From Lolium rigidum (taxonomy: Eukaryota; Streptophyta; Magnoliopsida; Poales; Poaceae): a DNA stretch of 64,000 nt. The position numbers were made by a program, and so were the translations under genes. Below are positions 1 to 11,509 of the stretch, in pieces. The stretch spans positions 340,393,484 to 340,457,483 of the forward strand of contig NC_061508.1 of the NCBI RefSeq assembly GCF_022539505.1, in the 5' to 3' direction. The notes beneath the pieces are model-generated. The model worked only from the letters and a program-made list of their open reading frames with translations, was not told the DNA's origin and made no database searches. Every line of letters starts with the position of its first letter. Positions within the stretch are counted from its first letter, which is position 1.

Positions 1-2842
1 TTTCTTTTGTTGAGTCTTGGAAGTTATTACCGCTGTAATAACCTCTTCTTATCATTTTTATTTCGTTTTTGTGCCAAGAATAGCCTATAATAGGAAGGAA
101 GTAAGATTCAGGGAAGTTGCGGTCCTGAAAACAGATTCTGTAGTGCCATCATAAAATTTCGTGTAAATATCCAGGGCGGAATTTTGATATGGCAATTTTT
201 ATGCATATGCCCCAGGTTATTATCTAATTTTATTTAGTTGACCACTTTTTGAGATGAGCAACATAAGATTTTCGAAAAAATTAATCTTTACATGTTGTTC
301 TGTTTTGACAGATTTCTGCCACTATTTACATTTGCCTCTTAATCTCTTTCCTTTTGAGTTCTTTGGATCAAAGAGATTTTTGAAGAGTTGCTACAGTATC
401 TAATGCTTTAATATATGTTTAATATATATTATAACTGAACCCAACTGGATTTATTTATTTTAATTGTACTAATGTTGCTAATAAAGAATTGTGTGAAGTT
501 TTGTATGCATGAAGTTTTCAAGTGTAGGGAGAGAAGAATGATGTGATGAGATGAAGAATGAACAAAATCTCAAGATTGGGGATGCCCCTTCACCCCAAGA
601 AATATTCAATAGGTACAAGCGTCAAAGCTTGGAGATGTCCAAGGCATCCCCTCTTCATCAACAAAGCAACATATCATCTCTCTATGCGTTATATTTTTAT
701 TGCTTCATATGCTATGTGTTGTTCTTGGAGCATCTTTATTTTTGCTTTTAGTTTAGTTTAGTTTTTTTGATGTAGCATATGTTGGATCCCGGCACATTTG
801 TTTTGTAGAGAGACACACTTCGTTTTAATTGCATAGAATGCTCTAGTTTTCGCTATTATTGTTCTGCGAGTGTTCTAGTTTTCTAGTATCACGTTTAGCT
901 CTTGGTTTTCGATTCTATTTTTTATAGCTCGTTAGTATTTTTTTTATGATTATCTCTCTGGTCCATATTGTTTTTCATATTTGAGAGCTATTTCAATAAA
1001 TTGATTGGTGTTCGAGACGAGTAAAATGTTTCATGTCTACAGTGATACAAAAGGAAGCTTGTCTAGACTGTGGCATAGACTTTGGTATGTCATGTTGGAT
1101 GTTATTCTTGTCATATGCTTAGTATTTATTGTTTTAGCATGACTTGTCTCAACTAGCTGAGAGTGCATAATGTGTCATTCAAAGAATCATGTGTTGTTTC
1201 CATCATAAAAAGCATAATATTGTGGTATTCTCCTTTGATGCTTTATTGGGTTGACTTGGCACATGCTTATACCATGTTATGACTATAACCAGTCAACTAA
1301 AGCCTCTATGATCATTTACTTATTGACTTATAATATCACTTTATGCTTTGATTGATAATGTTTTGTCCCTATGCATGATTATGGCCATTACTGCTCTCTT
1401 AGTTGGTTGCTCCCAATCTTTTGCTAACCTTTGCATGTACTGAGTATAAAATCTACTCGTGCATCCAACCACCAATAACCAAAGTTTTCCAATTGTGTCC
1501 ACCATATCTACCTACTAGCATTATTGCTATTCCAAGTATATTCATCATGTTTTTATTTATCTTCCAAATTAAATTTTGGCATGAAAAATTTGATTAGTAA
1601 AGCTCTCACGAACTTGATGGCACATTTACTTTGTTGCACTTAATAAACTTGATCATTTTGACTATCTTATGAAGTTTATATGTTTGGAAATTGCGAGTTG
1701 GGAGTTAGCATAACCATGCTTTCGTGGGGAACTCTTTCAACATTGCACTTATTCATATTTAGTTGATGTCATGTTCTTTTGTTTATGGATGCCTAGCGGT
1801 GCAAATAAAATGGAAACTTGTAAGTCCATGGAGTTTGTATATGAGTTAGGGAAACGCCTGGGCCGCTAATCTAAGCCATGCATCATTCATGGTGGAAATT
1901 TACAGCGAAACATAGTGAGCATTCTATGAAGCATTTTCAATAAAAAGCTATACCCATAGTAAATAAAAAGATTGATGATATGCTCATTGTCTGTTTGTCT
2001 TGTCATTTTGGCATGGAATTGCTCCTACAAGAGTACTTCCATATCATGGGGCAAGAGGTACCCTGTTGGTGGTTCTCGATGATACATGTATACTTACAAT
2101 GACAAGAACTTATTTGGGACGTAAATTGAGTAGCATGAGGTTTAGGTACTCGTATTCAAGGGGCATGAGATTTTCAACTTGTGATTTGTCAAGCATATAT
2201 AACTCATATTTGCCATCACATTAACTTTAACCATTCAAGATGCTTATGATAGAGGAAATGTGAGCTCAAAGCTAATGAGTACCATACTCTTTGAAAGGTT
2301 TATAAACTTGTTTATCTTGCTTACTCTGCAAATATTCTTTCTTTTAATTTTATGTTGAGTCCTCATCTTCTGCTTTATACACCAATTAAGAGAGCATAGT
2401 TGATATTCTTAGTGCAATGTGCATAGTCCCAAAATTATTATTGATTGATTCATGATTATGACTATAGCTTGTTCTTAAATTACTTGTATCTAGTCACCCT
2501 TTGAACTTTAAAGGTGTCCTAGCATTTATGTTTTGCTACTTCATAAAGGATATTTTGAGTACCACTTTGCTATCTTTTATCTATGCTCATAAACAAACAG
2601 TTGCTTTCAATGCACTATTATTCATGATCCTTTGTTTGAGTTACTCTTCATGTTATAACATAGTTGCTAAGTTCTATTGTTAGAATTATATCTATCATGC
2701 CTATGTTTACAGTACTTTGATCCCATCTCACAATGCTTTACATTAACTTGATCAAGATTGTGTTGGCTGCATGTCACCTTAAAAATTATTTTGTTATCAC
2801 TTACCTACTCGAGGACGAGCAGGAGTTAAGCTTGGGGATGCT
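1..2842 (+). other. Internal non-coding domain of element D
   Basis: AT-rich sequence without long ORFs. It matches, in opposite orientation, the 3' internal domains of B (12990-15550) and E (47044-49560). Shared landmarks are the start near the phrase around 20-40 (compare 49520-49540), a degenerate AGCTTGG-rich block at 570-640, the GTGTCCACCAT block near 1497, and the polypurine tract at the 3' end. Small ORFs here are not conserved in frame with those of B and E. Confidence 0.75.
2828..2842 (+). promoter_or_regulatory. Polypurine tract of element D
   Basis: AAGCTTGGGGATGCT directly abuts the LTR start TGATACG at 2843. The same tract abuts the 3' LTRs of B, C and E in the opposite orientation, as expected for the plus-strand primer of reverse transcription. 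Confidence 0.8.
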
Positions 2843-3444
2843 TGATACGTCGCAAACGTATGTATAATTTTTGATGCTCCATGCTTATTTTACACCAATT
2901 TATATATGATTTGCTCATACTTCGTTGGACTTTTATAATTTTTTTGGCACTAACCTATTAACAAGATGCCACAGTGCCAGTTCCATGTTTTCTGTTGTTT
3001 TGTATTTCAGAAAAGTTGTACAGGAAATATTTTCGAAATTGGACAAAACAAAAGCCGATGTCAATATTTTGTCGTAACGAAGACGGAGTCTAGAGGGAGG
3101 TCGAAGAAAGGCAGCAGTGCGGCCAGACCAGCCCTAGGCGCAGCCTAGCCCTGGCCCGCGCCTAGGGGTGGTGTTGGCCCCCTGGCCTCCACCGACATCG
3201 CCCCTCTGCCTATTTATTCACGATCTCAGGAAAACCCTGAACACCCGAGCCTCCATCCACGAAAAGTTCTGTCGCGGCCGCCATTGCAAACCCTAGCTCG
3301 GGAGGGTTCTGAAGCTCTTCCCGGCACCCTTCCGGAGGGGGAAATCATCACCGGAGGCATCTACATCGCCATGCCCGCCTCCCAAGTGATGCGTGAGTAG
3401 TTCATCCCTGGACTATGGGTCCATAGCAGTAGCTAGGTGGTTGT
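2843..3444 (+). repeat. 3' LTR of element D, first segment
   Basis: Starts TGATACG after the polypurine tract. It contains a GC-rich block at 3120-3190 and a TATA-like TATTTATTC at about 3211, followed by a leader. It breaks off inside the phrase GCTAGGTGGTTGT, exactly where C begins at 3445. The rest of the LTR is at 29388-30387. Confidence 0.85.
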
Positions 3445-3637
3445 TGATGTCTACGCATGTTTCTATTCTTGTAGATAGTGTTGGGCCTCCAAGTGCAGAG
3501 GTTTGTAGAACAGCAACAAATTTCCCTTAAGTGGATCACCCAAGGTTTATCGAACTCAGGGAGGTAGAGGTCAAAGATATCCCTCTCAAGCAACCCTGCA
3601 ATTACGATACAAGAAGTCTCTTATGTCCCCAACACAC
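3445..3637 (-). repeat. 3' LTR of element C, distal segment
   Basis: Starts TGATGTCTACGCATG; the matching end of the other LTR is at 23113. It is interrupted at CACAC (3633-3637), which is the target duplication of element A, and continues at 20633. Confidence 0.85.
3633..3637. other. Target-site duplication of element A, left copy
   Basis: CACAC, repeated at 20628-20632 directly after the right LTR. Fusing the flanks across A restores the LTR of C in register with 23280-23330. Confidence 0.92.
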
Positions 3638-5149
3638 TGATGACCCACAAGTATAGGGGGTGTATCGCAGTACTTTCGATAAATAAGAGTGTCGAACCCA
3701 ACGAGGAGCAGAAGGTGTTGACAAGCAGTTTCGATGAAGGATTCACTGTAAATGCTCACAGACAAGTATTCAGGGGGTTTTAATATAGCAGATGAATAAA
3801 GTACAAGTAAGTAAAGTGCGAGAGAAATAATTGCAGTGAGTGGCCCAATCCTTTTTAGCACAAAGGACAAGCCGGTTTGTTTACTTATAATGACCAAACG
3901 TTCTTGAGGACACACGGGAATTTAGTCTAGTGCTTTCGCTTCATATAGCTGATTAATCTTCATTGTTTTGATAAGTGTTGTGTGGGTGAACCTATGCTAA
4001 TGCACCGCCCTTCCTATGACTAATACATACTTGTGATTATACCCCTTGCAAGCATCCGCAAATACAAGAAAGTAATTAAGATAAATCTAACCACAGCCTT
4101 AAACTCTGAGATCCTGCTATCCCTCATGCATCGATATACCAACGGGGGTTTAGGTTTCTGTCACTCCGGAAACCCCGCAATCAGCAAACGAATACAAGAT
4201 GTATTCCCCTAGGCCCATAAATGGTGAAGTATCATGCAGTCGACGTTCACATGACACCACTAGAAGAATAACACCACAACTTAAATATCATAACATTGAA
4301 TACTAACCAACATAATTCACTACTAACATTTAGACTTCACCCATGTCCTCAAGAACTAAACGAACTACTCACGAGACATCATATGGAACATGATCAGAGG
4401 TGATATGATGATGAATAACAATCTGAACATAAACCTTGGTTCAATGGTTTCACTCAATAGCATCAATAACAAGTAGAAATCAATACCGGGAGAGTTTCCC
4501 CTATCAAACAATCAAGATCCAACCCTAATTGTTACAGCGGTGACGAGGTGCAGCGGTGGAGATGGCGGTGATGATGATGAAGATGATGGTGATGCTGATG
4601 GAGATGATGTCCAGCTCGATGACGGTGACGATGGCGTCGATTTCCCCCTCCGGGAGGGAATTTCCCCGGCGGATTTCAGCCTGCCGGAGAGCTCTTTTCT
4701 CTCTGGTGTTTTCCGCCCCGCAGAGGCGGCTGTGACTCTTCGCGACTATCCTCCCGAGCTTAGGTTTTCGGGACGAAGAAGTACGCGAAGGAGAGGAGGC
4801 CAGAGGGGGCTGTGGGCCCCCTCCCCACATGGCGGCGCGGCCAGGGCAGGGCCCTCGCCGGCCTATGAGGGGGGCCCATGGCGGCCCTCCTCGGATCCCC
4901 CTTTTGGCTACCTCCGTCTTCTGAAAAAAAGGATTTTCAGTATAATTCCCGTCAATTGTTGATCTTCCGAAATATTGCATTCTGACGGTGCTTTTTCCAG
5001 CAGAATCCTGACTCCGGTGCGCGATTCTCCAATAATCATGAAACATGCAAAATAGATGAAATAACATAAGTATCATCCCTAAATATGAAATATATCAATG
5101 AATAACAGTAAATCATGATATAAAATAGTGATGCAAAATGGACGTATCA
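3638..5149 (-). repeat. 3' LTR of element A
   Basis: 1512 bp, TGATGACCC at the left and ACGTATCA at the right end on the plus strand. It is near-identical to 19135-20627, the copies differing by scattered transitions and small indels, including about 10 bp missing near 19155 in the right copy. A long minus-strand ORF (4525-5076) is chance reading through the GC-rich block. Confidence 0.92.
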
Positions 5150-5170
5150 ACTCCCCCCAAGCTTAGACTT
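5150..5170 (-). promoter_or_regulatory. Polypurine tract of element A
   Basis: On the minus strand this is AAGTCTAAGCTTGGGGGGAG, directly before the LTR start TGATACGTCC. Confidence 0.8.
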
Positions 5171-6940
5171 CGCTTGTCCCCAAGCGAAACTGAACTCGGT
5201 AAACAAGACCACATGTTTATGGAGTGAAGAGTCGATAAATAAAATACGGACAAGAAGCATCATATTAATTCACACAAGACATTCTAGTAGACAACTTCCT
5301 CATATAATTCAGCTTGAAACAAGTAGAAGGTAATCACAAATAAAGGTGCATAAGAAATCATAATTGGTGATGGCAGACTTCGTTCTTGGTCAGAGAACGG
5401 TTAACAGATTATACTTATCTATTGAGCAACGCTCTCATATTAAAGCTTATAATAAACTTGCATACTCAATCATAGTAATCTCCTCATAATCATTGATAAC
5501 TTTCAAAGCTATATTCATTCAGATAAAACTTGTACTTAAACAAGGAAGAGTAAAAGGCATGATTAAGTAGATCACATTATAGATGGTTGGATCACAACAA
5601 CTCGATTGCTTGCTTAAGATGGAGGGAAATAGGTTTACTGACTCAACATAAAATAAAAGACAGGCCCTTCGCAGAGGGAAGCAGGGATTAAATCATGTGC
5701 TAGAGCTTTTTAAGTTTTGAAATCATATAAAGAGCATGAAAGTAAAGTTTTGAGAGGTGTTTGTTGTTGTCAACGAAGGGTAGTGGGTACGCTAACCCCC
5801 TTGCCAAACATACTTCCAAAGAGCGGCTCCCATGAAGGACGTTATTTCCACCAGCAAGGTAGATCATCCCCCTTCTCTTTTGTTTACACATGTACTTTAG
5901 TTCATTTAAGGATGACACTCCTCCCATCCTTTGCTTTCTCAAGCCATGGCTAACCGAATCCTCGGGTGCCTTCCAACATTTCACATACCATGGAGGAGTG
6001 TCTATTGCAAAATTAAGTTGCTTACTGATGAATCAGGGCAAAACATGTGAAGAGAATATTAATGAAAGTTAATTAATTGGGGCTGGGAACCCCGTTGCCA
6101 GCTCTTTTGCAAAATTATAGGATAAGTGGATGAAGCCACTAGTCCATTAGTGAAAGCTGCCCAACAAGATTGAAAGATAAAACACCACATACTTCCTCAT
6201 GAGCTATAAAACATTGACACAAATAAGAGGTAATAATTTTTGAATTGTTTAAAGGTAGCACATGAAGTATTTTCTTGGAATGGCAGGGAAATACCACATA
6301 ATAGGTAGTTATGGTGGACACTGGTGGCATAGGTTTGGTTTAAGGGTTTGGATGCACGAGAAGTATTCCTCTCAGTACAGGTTTTTGGCTAGCAAGGTTG
6401 ATTAGCAAGCATAAGAGTTGAGGGAAACAAACAAATATACATGTGATAGAAACAATCATGCATCTTCCTTGTAAGCACAAACAATTTTAACTTCAGAATA
6501 CTAAGCTAGGAACTAGCAAGAAAGATAATAACATATCTACATGTATTTCCTCTTTTCTACTTAAACTCAAAGTGTTGTTGCTATTGACCAATGCTAAGTT
6601 TGCCAAAACCAAATAGATTTACTCAATGCTCCCAAAGTGACACCAATACTAACAACAAGATCAATCATATAATAGAAATTGCAAACTAAAATAAGATGTG
6701 CAATATGTAAATGATAAGACTTCTCATTAATATTCCATAACGATAACTCACACCAAGGGATACATAGATAACCAACTAAAGAGAGGTACTTCCATACCGC
6801 AACACATCTTATATGATAACTTCCCTACTCATGATATGACACTACTTGATAATAAAAAGGTAAAAGATAGTGATGATGTGATACCGCGGCACTCCCCCAA
6901 GCTTGGAACAAACCAAGGGGGTGCCAATACCGATGATGAA
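5171..6940 (-). other. 3' non-coding internal domain of element A
   Basis: AT-rich, without a long ORF. The stretch around 5640-6340 is recognisably related to the interiors of B (13440-14290), E (47480-48330) and D, so coding and non-coding members share this 3' domain. A further AGCTTGGGGGAG motif lies at about 6892-6906. Confidence 0.7.
6139..6330 (-). CDS. Small ORF in the 3' domain of element A, conserved in B and E
   Basis: A 63-codon frame beginning MPPVSTITTYYVVF. A closely similar peptide appears within the 80-aa ORF of E at 48176-48418 (MPFVSTIPTYYMVF) and can be read in B at about 14160-14275. D has the same DNA near 1497 but with a stop shortly after. No known domain is recognised. 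Conservation may only reflect the shared nucleotide sequence of the 3' domain, so a real protein is uncertain. Confidence 0.3.
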   Translation of the reverse strand: MPPVSTITTYYVVFPCHSKKILHVLPLNNSKIITSYLCQCFIAHEEVCGVLSFNLVGQLSLMD

Positions 6941-7487
6941 TTACTCCTTCGATGGTGGTGATGATGAATTCCTGATAAGCTTCTCAACAAGCTCCTTTAG
7001 CTCATCAATCCTGTATGTGAGATTGCGAATCATCTCCGAATTGTGCTCGACGCGGTTAAGAAGTATGTCCGACGGCGAGTCCCAACTCTTAGAGTTGTTT
7101 CCCCACTCTTCAGCTTCAGGCTTCATCCTTCCTGCAGTGTTAGAAAGATCTATATCCCAATTCGTCGGGCAATACTGCCTTGGGAACCCTTTCAGTTTGA
7201 CTATTATGAATTAGAATGTGGAAGGGGTTGTAGGTGCCTGGAGGAGATGTCTTTGGAGCTAGGTAGTGACGTGGAACCTTTCCTCCGGTGCGAATTCTTG
7301 CGCTCTTCTTGGTATTGAAAGAGTTTTCCACCACCTCGATGCTTGCGATGGTGGCACGCGGATATGCACGCGAGTCTTCCTCCACTTCTTCTTCATCTTC
7401 TTCCTTGACACTTTCATCCACCTCTTTCCACTCGGGATCTTGAATATCTTCATCCGAAAGCCCCTTGCCTTTGTTGTTGGAGACCAT
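6941..7487 (-). pseudogene. Post-pol ORF of element A (env position), broken
   Basis: Two consecutive frames downstream of integrase. The first, 7487-7140, is 115 aa, starts MVSNNKGKGLSDEDIQDPEW and is strongly acidic around residues 20-42. The second, 7126-6941, is 61 aa and contains a heptad-like leucine/isoleucine run (RIDELKELVEKLI) that could form a coiled coil. They are separated by a stop and a frame change, so one longer ORF has probably broken. Athila-group elements often carry an extra ORF at this position, sometimes called env-like. No signal peptide or transmembrane segment is visible here, so an envelope role is not supported. It may instead be an accessory or second nucleocapsid-like protein. 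Confidence 0.5.
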
Positions 7488-7597
7488 GGTGCTTCTAGAT
7501 CAAAGACAGATCCTGGCAGAAACAGCTCGAAACAAAACACGACGAGAAAACGATATACGAACATCCAGGGGTCCGGGGGATTGTATAGCAAAAATTT

Positions 7598-7780
7598 TCA
7601 CGACAAAAGGAAAGTACCAGGTCGAACTAGAGTCGGAGAGGGGCAACGAGGTGGCCTCCTCACAGGGCGGCGCGGCCAGGATGGGGCCCGCGCCGGCCTA
7701 TGGGGGCACGCCCTCGTGCGTCTCCTCCACTCCGTTTCGATCTCGTAATTTTTCATATTTTCCAAAAGTTGCAAAAACAT
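7598..7780 (-). other. GC-rich block in element A interior resembling its own LTR
   Basis: Unusually GC-rich for the interior. About 50 bp at 7657-7706 closely match 20302-20352 in the LTR, sharing GGCGCGGCCAGG and GCGCCGGCCTATG in the same order and spacing. It lies just downstream of integrase. The function is unknown. Confidence 0.6.
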
Positions 7781-7814
7781 TGTTCGGAAAGTTAAACGCG
7801 GACAAAACTGTTAC

Positions 7815-10800
7815 CTATTCAAAGTCGAACTCTGCAGGACTGTCAACTTGGCCTTTGATGAAGGCCTCCGGAGTTACCACTTGAATAACATCAACATCTT
7901 CATTATAAGAATCACCAGAGATATAATGCTTGAGTCTTTGTCCATTCACCACTTGTGTGGCATTACCTTGCGGAGAGCTAATTTTAATTGCTCCTGATCG
8001 ATACACCTCATCAATGACATATGGTCCTTCCCATTTTGAGAGTAATTTCCCTGCAAAAAATCTGAGACGAGACCGATACAATAGGACTTTATCTCCAACA
8101 TTAAATTCTCTTTTGATAATTCTTCTATCATGCCATTTCTTAACTTTCTCTTTAAAGAGTTTAGCATTTTCATATGCTTCACTTCTCCATTCATCTAGAG
8201 AACTCAATTGTAGCAATCTCTTCTTACCAGCAAGTTTAGGATCTTTATTTAGTTCTCTTACAACCCAATAAGCTTTGTGCTCTAGTTCTAAAGGTAAATG
8301 GCAAGCTTTCCCATAAACCATTTTATACGGTGACATACCCATGGGAATTTTATAAGCAGTTCTATAAGCCCATAGTGCTTCCTTCAATTTAATAGCCCAG
8401 TTCTTTCTAGATTTATTAACAGTCTTTTGCAAGATAGATTTAATCTCTCTATTTGATAATTCTACTTGCCCACTAGTTTGAAGATGATAAGCGGAAGCAA
8501 TTCTATGATTAATACCATATTTAGCAAGAGTTTTTCTAAAACCACCATGAATAAAATGAGAACCTCCATCAGTCATAATATATCTAGGAACTCCAAATCT
8601 AGGAAAAATAATATCTAAAAGCATTCTTAAAGATGTCTCACCATCAACACTTTTTGTAGGTATGGCTTCCACCCATTTAGTAACATAATCAACATCAACA
8701 AGTATATGAGTGTTACCTTCTGAAGAAGGGAAAGGACCCATGAAGTCAAATCCCCAACAATCGAATGGTTCAATAACAAGAGTATAATTCATAGGCATTT
8801 CATTGCGTCTGGAGATATTACCAACCCTTTGACATTCATCACAAGATAAAATAAACTTTCTTGCATCCTTGAAGAGAGTTGGCCAATAAAAACCTGATTG
8901 TAGAACCTTTTGCGCGGTTCTATCTCCGGCGTGATGTCCTCCATAAACACTACCATGACACTTACTCAATATCTCGTGTTGTTCATATTCGGGAACACAT
9001 CTTCGCAGAATACCATCCACTCCTTCTTTATATAAGTGTGGGTCATCCCAAAAATAGTGCCTCAAGTCATAAAAGAATTTCCTCCTTTGCTGAGCTGAAA
9101 AGGTTGGAGGCAAGTACTTGGAAACAATAAAGTTAGCATAATCAGCGTACCAAGGACTATCTCGCGAGTTCACCTTTATTACAGCCAATTGTTCATTTGG
9201 AAAACTATCATTAACAGGAACAGGATCATAAGTAATATTTTCCAATCTAGACAAATTATCAGCAACATGATTATCAGCACCTTTCCTATCTATAATATGT
9301 AAATCAAATTCTTGCAAGAGAAGCACCCATCTAATAAGCCTTGGCTTAGCATCTTTCTTTGCAATAAGGTATCTAATTGCAGCATGATCAGTATGAATTG
9401 TAACTTTTGAATCAACAATATAAGATCTAAACTTGTCACAAGCAAAGACTACGGCTAATAATTCTTTTTCAGTTGTAGCATAATTTCTTTGAGCAGCATC
9501 AAGAGTTTTGCTAGCATAATGAATAACATTCAACTTTTTATCTACTCGCTGTCCAAGAACAACGCCTACAACAAAATCACTAGCATCACACATAATTTCA
9601 AAAGGTAAATTCCAATCAGGAGGTTCAACTACGGGAGCAGTTGTTAAGGCTTTCTTTAGAGTTTCAAAAGCTTCCTTACAATCATCATCAAAAACAAAAG
9701 GTACATCTTTTTGAAGAAGATTAGTAAGAGGCTTTGAAATCTTAGAAAAGTCTTTAATAAATCTCCTATAAAACCCAACATGACCAAGAACACTACGAAT
9801 ACCTTTAACATCCCTAGGATAGGGCATCTTCTCAATTGCTTCAACTTTAGCTCTATCAACTTCAATACCTCTCTCGGAAATTTTATGTCCCAATACAATT
9901 CCTTCATTAACCATAAAATGGCACTTCTCCCAATTAAGAACAAGGTTAGTTTCTTCACATCTCTGCAATAGTTTATCAAGGTTTCGCAAGCAATTATCAA
10001 AAGAATTCCCATAGACAAAAAAATCATCCATGAATACCTCTACAATATTCTAACAAAAGCCATGAAAAATAGCAGACATGCATCTTTGAAAAGTAGCAGG
10101 AGCATTACATAAACCAAAAGGCATACGCCTATAAGCATAAGTTCCATAGGGACAAGTGAAAGTGGTTTTCTCTTGATCTTTAGTTTTAACAACAATTTGT
10201 GAAAACCCAGAATAACCATCAAGAAAACAAAAATGAGTATTTTTAGACAACCTTTCTAACATTTGATCAATAAAAGGTAAAGGGTAATGATCTTTCTTAG
10301 TAACTTTATTAACTTTTCGATAATCAATGCACATTCTATACCGTACAACTACTCTTTGAGGGATGAGCTCATCATTATCATTAGGCACAACAGTCATTCC
10401 TCCTTTCTTAGGAACACAATGCACAGGACTAACCCATCTACTATCGGCAATAGGATATATAATACCAGCTTCAAGAAGTTTTAATACCTCATTCCTTACC
10501 ACATCCTTCATCTTCGGAATTAGACGACGTTGATGTTCAACAACAAGCTTTGCATCATCTTCCATATTGATAGCATGTTGGAAAATAGAGGGAGAAATCC
10601 CCTTCAAGTCATCAAGAGTATAGCCAATAGCTCCTCGGTGTTTCTTCAATATTTCCAATAACCTTTCTTCCTCAATATCTGAAAGCTTAGAACTAATAAT
10701 AACAGGATATATTTTCTTATCATCAATATGAGCTTACTTAAGATTATCAGGCAACGGTTTTAAATCAAAAACATGATCTTCCTTTGGTGGTGGTGTTGTA

Positions 10801-11504
10801 CCTAAATCTTCAACCGGCAAGTCATGTTTAAGAATAGGTTGACGAAGGAAAATTTCATCAAGCTCATTTCTTTCTTCCCTAAAGACTTCACTCTCACTAT
10901 TCTCCAAATGTTGCTGCAAAGGATTATTAGGAGCAAGAGCAATAGACGCACACTGTTCAACTCTAAAATCATTATTAAGCAAATCAGCTTTAGAAGGAGT
11001 TTTGGCAAATTTAGAGAAATTAAACTCATAAGATTCACCAGCAAATTTAGTCATAAATTTTTCCTTCTTGCAATCTATAACAGCTCCACAAGTATTTAGG
11101 AAAGGTCTACCAAAAATAATAGGACAATACTTACTAGCAGCAGAACCAAGTACCAAAAAGTCAGCATGATATTTAATCTTACCACATAGAACTTCCACAT
11201 CTCGAACAATACCAATAGGAGAGATAGTTTCTCTATTAGCTAGCCGAATAACCACATCAATATCTTCAAGTTCACAAGAACCAATTTCATGCATGATCTC
11301 CGTATAAAGCTCATAAGGAATGGCGCTAATAGTTGCACCAATGTCGCATAAACCATAATAACAATGATCACCAATTCTAACAGAGAGCATAGGAACACTG
11401 GCTTTCCTAGACTTATTAGGATGCGAAACAATATTAGAAGCATCTTCACAGAAAATAATATGACCATCTTCTACATTTTCAGTCACAAGATCTTTAACTA
11501 TAAC
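7815..11504 (-). pseudogene. pol of element A: protease, reverse transcriptase, RNase H, integrase
   Basis: One reading frame from 11504 to 7815 (right to left) with two premature stops, TAA at 10736-10734 and TAG at 10052-10050. The protease carries the aspartyl site LCDIGATISAIP at about 11350. RT has CIDYRKVNKVT, FLDGYSGFSQI, MPFGLCNAPATFQRC and, after the second stop, the catalytic MDDFF. RNase H follows with [14 protein letters not shown] and HTDHAAI. Integrase has the HHCC zinc finger (GGHHAGD, CDECQ) and DDE core residues in [16 protein letters not shown] and [11 protein letters not shown]. The text is Athila-type Ty3/gypsy. It would reverse transcribe and integrate the element's RNA. 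The two stops make this copy inactive, though few changes separate it from an open frame, suggesting moderate age. It is continuous in frame with gag across the B insertion. Confidence 0.95.
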
Positions 11505-11509
11505 AACAG
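11505..11509. other. Target-site duplication of element B, left copy
   Basis: AACAG, repeated at 17996-18000. The gag-pol frame of A reads across the site when one copy is removed. Confidence 0.93.

Noticed and set aside
4525..5076. 183-aa minus-strand ORF in the A element LTR
   Set aside because: It runs through the LTR's GC-rich block and the other LTR copy breaks it; its composition (GGPPWAPLIGRRGP-like) shows no domain.
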